Shown one piece after another: positions 45,323 through 52,138 of a stretch of 64,000 bases of DNA. This stretch comes from Duganella sp. CF458 (GTDB lineage Bacteria > Pseudomonadota > Gammaproteobacteria > Burkholderiales > Burkholderiaceae_D), in assembly GCF_900113115.1 (NCBI RefSeq), contig NZ_FOOF01000019.1, positions 1 to 64,000 of the forward strand. The letters are read 5' to 3'. The position numbers were made by a program, and so were the translations under genes. Below the pieces are notes generated by a model, which did not search any database, had not been told where the DNA came from, and was given only the letters and a program-made list of their open reading frames with translations. Positions within the stretch are counted from its first letter, which is position 1. Every line of letters begins with the position of its first letter.

Positions 45323-46873
45323 CTAAGCACTGATCAGCGGGAGCGAGAGCTCCACGCAAAGTCCGCCGCCGCTTCGATTGGCGGCGGCAATGCGGCCACC
45401 GTGCTGCTGCACCACCTGCTGGGCGATTGCAAGGCCCAGTCCATGTCCATCCACGTCCTTTTCCGTGTTGCTGCTGCGGTAGAAGGGCTGGAAAATTCTC
45501 CCCAGGTCTTCCTGCGCTACGCCAGGGCCGTTGTCCATGACGCGGATGCGGATGAAACGCGCGTCGAGCGCGGTTGCCACGTCGACCCTGCCGCCGGCGG
45601 GGCTGTGCTTGATGGCGTTGCGCACCACGTTCTCGATGGCGCGGGCCAGGAGTTCCGGTTGACCGTTCAACTGCGCGTCGGCGGTGCTGGTGAAGGCGAC
45701 TTCGCGGCCGTTGGTGGCTGCTTCGAATTTGGCGTCCTGCACGATGTCGTCGAGCAGTTCGCCTATGCTGAATTCCTGCTTGGGGGCGTCGAATGCGCCG
45801 GCTTCCAGGCGGGACAGGGTAAGCAATTCGCCGACCAGTTTGTCCATGCGTACGCTTTCGCGCTCGATCCGTTCCATCGACGCGGCTGTCTTTTCCGGCT
45901 GCTGGTGGGCCAGGCCGATCGCTGCCTGCAGGCGGGCCAGCGGAGAGCGCAGTTCGTGCGACACGTCGTGCAGCAGGTTTTTCTGGCCGTCCAGCAGGCC
46001 GCGCAAGCGGCCCGTCATGCGGTCGAAATCGCGGCCCAGCGTGGTGAGTTCGTCGCCGCCGGCGCGCGGTTTGGCGGTGAAGCGCGGGGCGAGGTCGCCG
46101 CTTGCCGCAGCGTCAAACGCCTGGCGCAGTGCCCGGATGGGGCGGGCGAAGTACCACGCGAGCAGGGCGGCGAACAGCAGGCTTGCCAACACGGCGGCAC
46201 CAATCGGAATGAAGGGCGTCAATGGGCGGAAGCGCGGCGGCGGGCCGCCCGGGTCGCCACGGCCAGGCTGCGGGGCTGGACCGGCGCCCTGGCCGGGACC
46301 TCGCCCCTGGGCGGCGCCGGCGTCAGAGCGTGCGGCGTCACCTGGCGGCGGTGCCGGAAGTTGGCGACCTTCCGGGCGACCATCCGGGCGGCGGAAGGCA
46401 CGCGGGTCGAGGCCAGGGATCCCAGAGCCAGCGAGCAGGTTGCGCGAGTCCGGCGCGTCCAGGGCGCCCTGGTGGCGGCGGGAAGGCAGGAACAGCAGGT
46501 AACGCTGGCCGTTGGGCGCAGTGACCTGGCGGACGCCGCGTGGGTCCGGACTGGCCAACCTCTTCTGCGCTTCCGACAGCATGCTTGGCGTGCTGATCCG
46601 GCCCAGCAGCTCCTTGCCGTCATCACCGACCGCATACACACGGTGGCGCGGCATATTCTCCAACAGCTGGCGCAAACCCTCGGTGCCGCCGAAAGCCAAC
46701 GTGGCGGCGGCCGACTCGATCGACATTTCCGCCGGCGGCCCGGTCTCGATATCGGAGGGCCGCGCTTCAGCGGCAGCGCGCGCCTTGAGCCACACGGCAC
46801 CGCCAATTGCAGCGGTGGCGGCTACCTGGGCGAGCAGGATCGAAAAGAAGAACTTCCAGAACAGGCGGCCCAT
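45323..46873 (-). CDS. cpxA: CpxA-type sensor histidine kinase
   Basis: This inner-membrane kinase senses envelope stress. The 516-residue protein has a transmembrane helix at about 8-28 and a periplasmic domain to about 215 whose second half is very rich in Pro, Gly, Arg and Ala. A second transmembrane helix (about 221-243) and a HAMP domain follow. The HisKA box is LLHDVSHELRSPLARLQ with the phospho-acceptor His306. ENVVRNAIKHSP (N box), DNGPGVAQEDL (G1) and GHGLGLAIAQQVV (G2) complete the ATPase. It begins three bases after the response regulator stop. The low-complexity periplasmic insert is unlike enteric CpxA. Confidence 0.88.
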   Translation of the reverse strand: MGRLFWKFFFSILLAQVAATAAIGGAVWLKARAAAEARPSDIETGPPAEMSIESAAATLAFGGTEGLRQLLENMPRHRVYAVGDDGKELLGRISTPSMLSEAQKRLASPDPRGVRQVTAPNGQRYLLFLPSRRHQGALDAPDSRNLLAGSGIPGLDPRAFRRPDGRPEGRQLPAPPPGDAARSDAGAAQGRGPGQGAGPAPQPGRGDPGGPPPRFRPLTPFIPIGAAVLASLLFAALLAWYFARPIRALRQAFDAAASGDLAPRFTAKPRAGGDELTTLGRDFDRMTGRLRGLLDGQKNLLHDVSHELRSPLARLQAAIGLAHQQPEKTAASMERIERESVRMDKLVGELLTLSRLEAGAFDAPKQEFSIGELLDDIVQDAKFEAATNGREVAFTSTADAQLNGQPELLARAIENVVRNAIKHSPAGGRVDVATALDARFIRIRVMDNGPGVAQEDLGRIFQPFYRSSNTEKDVDGHGLGLAIAQQVVQQHGGRIAAANRSGGGLCVELSLPLISA

Positions 46874-46876
46874 GGC

Positions 46877-47560
46877 TTACTCCCGGATCAACTGGTAACC
46901 CAGGCGGTACACCGTTTGCAGGCAGGAGCGCCCGTCCGAAATGGAGCCCAGTTTGTGGCGCAAGCTGCTCATATGGACATCGATATTGCGGTCGAAACGC
47001 GCCATCGGCCGTCCCAATCCCTGCTCGGACAGCACGTTCTTGCTGACCGGCTTGCCCGCATGGCGCGCCAATACTTCAAGAAGATTGAATTCTGTGCTGG
47101 TCAGCTCCAGCGGCACGCCGGCCCACGCCGCGCGGCGCTGTTCCGGCCACATGGTGAGCTGGCCGACGACCAGCGGCCCGCTACCGGTATCGGGCACGGC
47201 CTGTGTGCGGCGCAGGATGGCGCGGATGCGCGCAGTCAGCTCGCGTGGCGTGCATGGCTTGGTGACGTAATCGTCGGCACCCAGTTCCAGGCCGACAATG
47301 CGGTCGGTATCGTCGCCGCGCGCGGTCAGCATCAGGATCGGCATCTGGCTCACCGCGCGGATGCGGCGCAGTGTTTCGAGGCCGTTCATGCGCGGCATCA
47401 TCACATCCAGGACGGCGATGGCATACGCCCCCGTCAATGCGGATGCGGTGCCCGCTTCGCCATCGTGGGCGGTGCCGACTTCGAAGCCTTCCTGCTCCAG
47501 GTATTCCCGGAACATGCCGACCAGTTCGACGTCATCGTCAATCAATAGGACCTTGTTCAT
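46877..47560 (-). CDS. cpxR: CpxR-type OmpR-family response regulator
   Basis: The 227-residue protein has a receiver domain (LLIDDDVELVGMF, phospho-acceptor Asp52 in AVLDVMMPRMNG, TARGDDTDR, and the lysine in DYVTKPCTPREL). A winged-helix DNA-binding domain follows (ELTSTEFNLLEVLARHAG, RNIDVHMSSLRHKLG). The N-terminus MNKVLLIDDDVEL resembles enteric CpxR. It is transcribed away from the Spy-like gene, and four TTTAC-type pentamers lie between them, so autoregulation and activation of the divergent operon are likely. Confidence 0.9.
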   Translation of the reverse strand: MNKVLLIDDDVELVGMFREYLEQEGFEVGTAHDGEAGTASALTGAYAIAVLDVMMPRMNGLETLRRIRAVSQMPILMLTARGDDTDRIVGLELGADDYVTKPCTPRELTARIRAILRRTQAVPDTGSGPLVVGQLTMWPEQRRAAWAGVPLELTSTEFNLLEVLARHAGKPVSKNVLSEQGLGRPMARFDRNIDVHMSSLRHKLGSISDGRSCLQTVYRLGYQLIRE

Positions 47561-47601
47561 GGCCCCATGATATCAAATCGTCCCTGCCTGGCTCCTTCAT
47601 C

Positions 47602-47637
47602 TTTACACGTTTTTACCTGCTACTTACGGCGCTTTAC
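47602..47637. promoter_or_regulatory. Tandem CpxR-type binding boxes in divergent promoter region
   Basis: TTTAC (47602-47606), five bases, TTTAC (47612-47616); then CTTAC (47623-47627), five bases, TTTAC (47633-47637). On the minus strand this is the CpxR consensus GTAAA-N5-GTAAA, once perfect and once with one mismatch. The gap lies between cpxR and the Spy/CpxP-like gene, as expected for sites serving both. Confidence 0.75.
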
Positions 47638-47686
47638 AGACTGTAGCCAGAGAATGGAATCTCACCATCACCACTGGAGATTCACG

Positions 47687-48145
47687 ATGAATAAGAACAC
47701 CTTGACCCGGCTCCTGCTGGCAGCCGCCATGGCGCTGCCGCTGCTGGCACGCGCGGAGGAAGCCATGCCGACGGAGGGGGATCGCCCGCACATGGCAGGC
47801 CCGCGCGGCCATTTCAGCCCGCACGGCTTGCCATTCCTGCACGGCCTGGAGCTGTCGGAAAGCCAGGAGGACAAGTTGTTCGAGCTGATGCACAACCAGG
47901 CGCCATACCTGCGCGAACAGGAGCGCGCCCACGAGAAGGCAATGCGCGCCCTGCACGAGATGCGCAATGCCGAGAAGTTCGATGACGCTGCCGCCGCCAG
48001 GCTGGCGCAGGCCGCCGCGCAGGCGCAAGCCAACCTGACGCTGTCCCATATCCGCACGCACCAGAAGGTGCTGGCCCTTTTGACCCCGGAGCAGCGTGCC
48101 CAAATCTCTTCCCGTCAACAGCGAGGCGGCTTCAATGAACGTTAA
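47687..48145 (+). CDS. Spy/CpxP-family periplasmic stress protein
   Basis: Spy/CpxP proteins are small helical periplasmic chaperones or Cpx inhibitors. The 152-residue product starts at ATG 47687 (MNKNTLTRLLLAAAMALPLLARA, signal peptide) behind TGGAGA. The mature part has the LTxxQ-like helices: LPFLHGLELSESQEDKLFELMHNQAP, a charged middle helix, and LLTPEQRAQISSRQQRGG. It is divergent from cpxR and overlaps the next gene by 11 bases. It most likely reports or modulates the Cpx-type system. Confidence 0.87.
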   Translation: MNKNTLTRLLLAAAMALPLLARAEEAMPTEGDRPHMAGPRGHFSPHGLPFLHGLELSESQEDKLFELMHNQAPYLREQERAHEKAMRALHEMRNAEKFDDAAAARLAQAAAQAQANLTLSHIRTHQKVLALLTPEQRAQISSRQQRGGFNER

Positions 48146-48668
48146 TCCAGTCGGTTTCGGCGGCTACACCAGCCAGCTCTCCGCCAGCGCTAGCGAGCAG
48201 GCGCGCCAGGCTCCGCCACCACCGCCACCACCGCCACCACCGCCACCCGGTCCGCCGCCGGGCGAGGGCGGCTTTATCAACGCGATCGGCTCGGCACTGG
48301 AGTCGCTTGGCGTCACCGATGTCGCGTCGACCGACAAGGATAGCGCGGCATCCTCGCTGGGCAGCTTCCTGCAGGAGCTCATGACTGCCTTGCACGGGCA
48401 GGGCGAGGCCAATGGCGCTCAAGCGGAAGCTCCCGCAGGCCCCGGCCGCCTGGCGGAGGACTTGCAAAGCCTGCTCTCTTCGCTGCAAAGCGATTCGTCC
48501 GACACCGGCGAAACATCGTCGCTCGAGTCTTCCTTCTCGTCGCTGCTCGCGTCGCTCGGTGCCGACAGCAGCGATTCCAAGTCCAAGCTGGCCGGCTTCC
48601 TGCAAGCGCTGGCGGACAGGCTGCCACAAGCCGGCGGCAGCGGCAACCTGATTAACACCAGTGCGTAA
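48135..48668 (+). CDS. Unknown protein with a 12-proline run
   Basis: The 177-residue product starts at ATG 48135, inside the end of the Spy-like gene, and reads MNVNPVGFGGYTSQLSASAS. A run of 12 prolines near residues 27-38 would stall ribosomes without EF-P. The rest is Ser/Leu-rich with repeated SSLxSSxxSLLxSLGxDSSDS-like segments and a C-terminal helix (LAGFLQALADRL). No signal peptide is visible and I recognise no family. Coupling to the Spy-like gene suggests an envelope stress connection, but this is inference. Its stop overlaps the leader of the dioxygenase-like gene. Confidence 0.7.
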   Translation: MNVNPVGFGGYTSQLSASASEQARQAPPPPPPPPPPPPGPPPGEGGFINAIGSALESLGVTDVASTDKDSAASSLGSFLQELMTALHGQGEANGAQAEAPAGPGRLAEDLQSLLSSLQSDSSDTGETSSLESSFSSLLASLGADSSDSKSKLAGFLQALADRLPQAGGSGNLINTSA

Positions 48669-48681
48669 AAAGGAGAACCTC

Positions 48682-49533
48682 ATGGACGCATATGACCACG
48701 GCCTGGCAGCGGACCTGGAAGCATTGATGAATATGGACAGCACCCGCCGCCGTTCACTGCGATGGTTGCTGGCAGGCGCGGCCACGCTGCCCCTGATGGC
48801 CTGCGGCGGCGGATCGGTCGGTACGGGCACTGGCAGTAGCAGCAGCGGCAGCAGCGGAACCGGGAGCACCGGCACGGCCACCGCAAGCTGCACGGTGATT
48901 CCAGAAGAAACCGGTGGTCCATATCCGGGCGACGGCACCAACAGCAATGCCGGCGGCATCGTCAACGTGCTCACGCAAACCGGCGTCGTGCGCAGCGATA
49001 TCCGCAGCAGCTTCAATGGCGCCAGCGGGATGGCGGCCGGTATCGCGCTGACCATCAAGCTGAAAATCGTCAACGCAAACAATAGTTGCGGCGCGGCCGG
49101 CGAATTCGCCGTCTACCTGTGGCATTGCGACCGCGAAGGCCGTTACTCACTGTACTCCAGCGGAGTGACGGACCAGAACTACCTGCGCGGCGTGCAAGGT
49201 GCGGACGCCAATGGCGAGCTGACATTCACCACTATCTTTCCCGGCTGCTACGACGGCCGCATGCCGCACGTGCATTTCGAGGTGTATCGCAGCCTGGCGC
49301 AAAGCAGCAGCGCCTCGAACCGTATCAAGACTTCGCAGTTCACGTTCCCGATGGCGACGCTGAACGAAGTCTATGCCACCACGGGCTACAGCAGTTCCGC
49401 AAGCAACTTGTCTCGCATCAGCTATACCACCGACAATGTCTTCAGCGATGGCTATTCCCTGCAACTGGGCACCATGAGCGGCAATCTCACCGACGGCTAT
49501 GTGGTCACGCTGACGGTGGCGGTCGCCGCCTGA
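48682..49533 (+). CDS. Exported intradiol ring-cleavage dioxygenase-like lipoprotein
   Basis: The 283-residue product begins at ATG 48682 behind AAGGAGAA. An N-terminal Arg-rich segment (STRRRSLRWLLAGAATLPLMAC) looks like a Tat and lipobox signal, followed by a Gly/Ser/Thr linker. The core has intradiol dioxygenase features: EETGGPYPGDG, VYLWHCDREGRYSLY and GCYDGRMPHVHFEVYRS, giving the expected Tyr and HxH iron ligands. Cytoplasmic relatives cleave catechols; exported ones are poorly understood. It is the last gene of the Cpx-linked operon and is followed by a hairpin at 49562-49588. Confidence 0.85.
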   Translation: MDAYDHGLAADLEALMNMDSTRRRSLRWLLAGAATLPLMACGGGSVGTGTGSSSSGSSGTGSTGTATASCTVIPEETGGPYPGDGTNSNAGGIVNVLTQTGVVRSDIRSSFNGASGMAAGIALTIKLKIVNANNSCGAAGEFAVYLWHCDREGRYSLYSSGVTDQNYLRGVQGADANGELTFTTIFPGCYDGRMPHVHFEVYRSLAQSSSASNRIKTSQFTFPMATLNEVYATTGYSSSASNLSRISYTTDNVFSDGYSLQLGTMSGNLTDGYVVTLTVAVAA

Positions 49534-49558
49534 TCCAGTCCTGATCCAGTCCTGATCC
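49529..49558. repeat. Tandem 11-bp direct repeat, CCTGATCCAGT
   Basis: Two full copies (49529-49539, 49540-49550) and a partial third (49551-49558). The first copy holds the stop codon of the dioxygenase-like gene. It lies about 100-130 bases upstream of the sigma-54 promoter, the usual distance for activator sites, but repeat expansion at a gene end is also possible. Confidence 0.6.
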
Positions 49559-49561
49559 GCG

Positions 49562-49600
49562 CCGGGGGCGAAGCCGGTTTCGCCCCGGATCCTCCTTTTT
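49562..49600 (+). terminator. Terminator after the Cpx-linked operon
   Basis: CCGGGGGCGAA pairs with TTTCGCCCCGG (one bulged G) around GCCGG, followed by ATCCTCC and five T residues. It separates the stress operon from the sigma-54 cluster. Confidence 0.75.
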
Positions 49601-49655
49601 CGCCAACTCCCGAAACGGCTTTCGCCGCGGCTCGCGCCTGCCCCAGTGGCAGCGC

Positions 49656-49671
49656 TGGCACGCGCCTTGCA
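49656..49671 (+). promoter_or_regulatory. Sigma-54 (RpoN) -24/-12 promoter
   Basis: TGGCACGCGCCTTGCA matches the RpoN consensus TGGCACG-N4-TTGCA at every conserved base, with GG (49657-49658) and GC (49669-49670) ten bases apart as required. The expected start of transcription, about 12 bases downstream, is near 49682, leaving a short leader before ATG 49706. Confidence 0.85.
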
Positions 49672-49705
49672 CTAATTCCTGCATGGCTTAGGCATTGGAG
49701 AAAGC

Positions 49706-50860
49706 ATGGACCGTCTGCTCAGCTATCGACCGGAACTGGAGCTGTCCCCGGCAGCGCCGCAGGCAGCATGGCGCGATGAAAGCCTGCCGCAAGCAGCTGA
49801 TTTGTTGGCGGCACGCCGCGAGGGCCGTTTGCCGGCATGGTTCCGCCATGTGGCGCCGGGCCTGGATAGCGTATTGCCCAAGCTTGCCGACCAGGTGCTC
49901 TCGGCCGGGCCCAGGGCCGCCCGCATGCTCGGCCTGGAGCTCGAGGGGCTGAGCGCTGAAGACCGCGAATTTGAAACGGCGCGCCAGTTCATGCGGTTTG
50001 CCGGACTGGCCGCACGCCGGGCCAGGCAGGCTGCCCGCGGCGATCCGCGCCAGCTCCGGCGCGCTGCGTTGAACATCGCGGCCAGGCAATACGCACCCGG
50101 GCTGTTGCCCACCATCGTATCCATCATGGAACGGCGTCCCGTTCCACCATCAGCAGCATCACATCTAAGGGGGATAATCATGCATGACACCGACCGTACC
50201 ACCCTGGAATTCGGCAACGAAACTTCCTATGAAGGGGAATATGAGTTTGGCGAATCCGAATGGGGCGGTGAAATGGGCCAGCAAGGCATGCTGACCGAAG
50301 CTGAAGAAATGGAATTGGCCAGCGAACTGCTGTCGGTCACCAATGAAGCTGAACTGGAACAATTCCTGGGCGGCTTCCTGAAGAAGGCGGCTTCGTTTGC
50401 CGGCAATGTGATCCGCTCGCCGGTCGGCAAGGCTATTGGCGGCGCGCTCAAAGGCGTGGCCAAGAAGGCGCTGCCGTTGGCCGGTGGCGCCATCGGCGGC
50501 TATTTCGGCGGGCCGCTGGGCGCCAAGATCGGCAGTGGCCTGGCGTCGGCGGCAGGCGGCGCCCTGGGCCTGGAGGCGGAAGGCGAGATGTCGGGCGAGG
50601 ATCGCGAATTCGACGGCGCCCGCACCTTCGTCAAGGTGGCTGCGGATACCGTCAATCGCGCCGCCCAGGCGCGCGGCGGCGACCCACGCCAGATTGCCAT
50701 GCAAGCCGCAACTGCAGCGGTGCGCCAGCATGCGCCGGGCTTGCTGGCCAAGGCCGGCCAGCAGTTCGGGCAGGGCGGCCAGCAGGCCGGAGCCGCCGCG
50801 CGCGGCAACTCGGGGCGCTGGGTGCGCCAGGGCCGCAAGATCGTGATCTACGGGGCCTGA
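49706..50860 (+). CDS. Unknown protein with duplicated C-terminal module and glycine-rich cationic segment; possibly two proteins
   Basis: The open frame gives 384 residues from ATG 49706 (behind GGAGAAAG). Residues about 83-134 (SAEDREFETARQFMRFAG ... AARQYAPGLL) recur at 297-347 (SGEDREFDGARTFVKVAA ... VRQHAPGLL). The second half has an acidic stretch (YEGEYEFGESEWGGE), a helix ELLSVTNEAELEQFLGG (207-223), and a glycine-rich cationic segment GALKGVAKKALPLAGG (246-261) running on to about 288. It ends RWVRQGRKIVIYGA. ATG 50180 (residue 159) has its own strong ribosome-binding site, so the second half may also be made separately. Similar unnamed proteins with the same module order exist in other bacteria as I recall; no function is known to me. 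Confidence 0.7.
   Translation: MDRLLSYRPELELSPAAPQAAWRDESLPQAADLLAARREGRLPAWFRHVAPGLDSVLPKLADQVLSAGPRAARMLGLELEGLSAEDREFETARQFMRFAGLAARRARQAARGDPRQLRRAALNIAARQYAPGLLPTIVSIMERRPVPPSAASHLRGIIMHDTDRTTLEFGNETSYEGEYEFGESEWGGEMGQQGMLTEAEEMELASELLSVTNEAELEQFLGGFLKKAASFAGNVIRSPVGKAIGGALKGVAKKALPLAGGAIGGYFGGPLGAKIGSGLASAAGGALGLEAEGEMSGEDREFDGARTFVKVAADTVNRAAQARGGDPRQIAMQAATAAVRQHAPGLLAKAGQQFGQGGQQAGAAARGNSGRWVRQGRKIVIYGA
50166..50182 (+). promoter_or_regulatory. Internal ribosome-binding site and start within the first cluster gene
   Basis: TAAGGGGGATAATCATG: an AAGGGGG element 7 bases before ATG 50180, in the same frame as the longer gene. The TAA here is in another frame (+1), as if an upstream stop had been lost by a frame change. 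It would start a 226-residue protein. Confidence 0.6.
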
Positions 50861-50865
50861 GACGT

Positions 50866-52125
50866 ATGAGCCCCTACGCCGCCTGGATGCTGGCACAGGA
50901 GGCGCGCGCCTTGCTGGCGCGCCTGGCCCGTGTGCTGCCTTTCGCCCTGATCGAGCCGATGGTGCCTGCTGCGGCCCTCTTGCCGCAAGCGCAGCTTGGG
51001 ATCGAGCGGCAGCTGGTGTCCGGGCGGCGCGAGTTGCGGGCAATGGCGCGCGGTTTCCTGCGCTGGCTGCACGGGCCGCAAGGGCGGCGTGCCAGTGCGG
51101 CGCAGGCGCAGCGCCGCTTTACCTTCCTGCGCATGAAGTTCAATGCCGCCCTGATCCAGTTCGACATGTTCAATGACGTGATCACGCAGCGCAGCGAGCA
51201 CCGCAACGGGGTCTGGCTGGCGGGACTCGATGTGGCATCGGCCGACGCCCTGGCGCTGCGCGGCGGCTACTACAAGGCGCCGCCGGTGATCTGCTACCTG
51301 GACCGCGGGCCAGGGGCGGCGATCCGGCGCGCCCGCACCCGTCTGCCGGGCGGCGGCGACAACCCGGTAGCCATCATCCGTGTGCCGCGCGAGCGAATGG
51401 TCGGCGCCAGCATTGCCTCTTCCCTGTTTCACGAAGTGGGCCACCAGGGCGCGGCGCTGCTGGACCTGGTCAATTCGCTACGTCCGGTGCTGCAATCGCT
51501 GCAGACCGGCGCCACGGGTCCGGCGCCCGTCTGGCAGCTGTGGGAGCGCTGGATCTCGGAAATCGTTGCCGATTTCTGGTCGCTGGCCAGGGTCGGCGTG
51601 GCGGCGACCCACGGCCTGATCGGCGTGGTCAGCCTGCCGCGCATCTTCGTGTTCCGCCTCAACACCGATGATCCGCACCCGGTGCCGTGGATCCGGGTGC
51701 TGTTGAGTTGCGCGATGGGCGAACGCCTTTTCCCGCATCCGCAGTGGCAGCGCATGGCGCGCCTGTGGGAATCGTACTATCCGCTCGAAGGCTTGCCGCA
51801 AGCGGACCGGCAACTGCTGGTGCAGCTGCGCGCTTCGATGCCTGCACTGGCCGGCCTGCTGGCCAACCATCGGCCGGCCTTGCTGCGCGGGGCTTCGCTG
51901 CCGCAGGCCTTGCAGGTGGCGCAGCGCCAGCCGGCCTACCTGGCCCTGCTGTTTCGCCTGTGGCAGCGCAAGCCGCAAGGCATGTACCGGTCTTCGCCGG
52001 TGCTGGTGTTCGCGGTGATCGGCCAGGCGCGCGCGGACGGCATCCTGAGCCCGGAACACGAAAGCATCCTGCTGGCGCGCCTGCTGACGCACTGGGCGCT
52101 TCGCAATACCTTGACTGACCTTTGA
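50866..52125 (+). CDS. Putative zinc metallopeptidase (HEVGH), unknown family
   Basis: The 419-residue product has one HExxH motif, HEVGH at residues 189-193, in SLFHEVGHQGAALLDLVNSL. SEIVADFWSLARVG follows about 40 residues later; its Glu (232) would be the third zinc ligand and its Asp (236) completes the ExxxD form seen in gluzincins. No signal peptide is present; the N-terminal 60 residues are helical and Ala/Leu/Arg-rich. The gene starts five bases after the previous stop. A role in processing or releasing the glycine-rich module of neighbouring products would make sense (inference). Confidence 0.72.
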   Translation: MSPYAAWMLAQEARALLARLARVLPFALIEPMVPAAALLPQAQLGIERQLVSGRRELRAMARGFLRWLHGPQGRRASAAQAQRRFTFLRMKFNAALIQFDMFNDVITQRSEHRNGVWLAGLDVASADALALRGGYYKAPPVICYLDRGPGAAIRRARTRLPGGGDNPVAIIRVPRERMVGASIASSLFHEVGHQGAALLDLVNSLRPVLQSLQTGATGPAPVWQLWERWISEIVADFWSLARVGVAATHGLIGVVSLPRIFVFRLNTDDPHPVPWIRVLLSCAMGERLFPHPQWQRMARLWESYYPLEGLPQADRQLLVQLRASMPALAGLLANHRPALLRGASLPQALQVAQRQPAYLALLFRLWQRKPQGMYRSSPVLVFAVIGQARADGILSPEHESILLARLLTHWALRNTLTDL

Positions 52126-52138
52126 GGAGAGCTCCATC

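Noticed and set aside
48213-48250. CCACCG-type triplet repeat as a possible CRISPR or microsatellite element
   Set aside because: It is the coding sequence of the proline run; no spacer structure.
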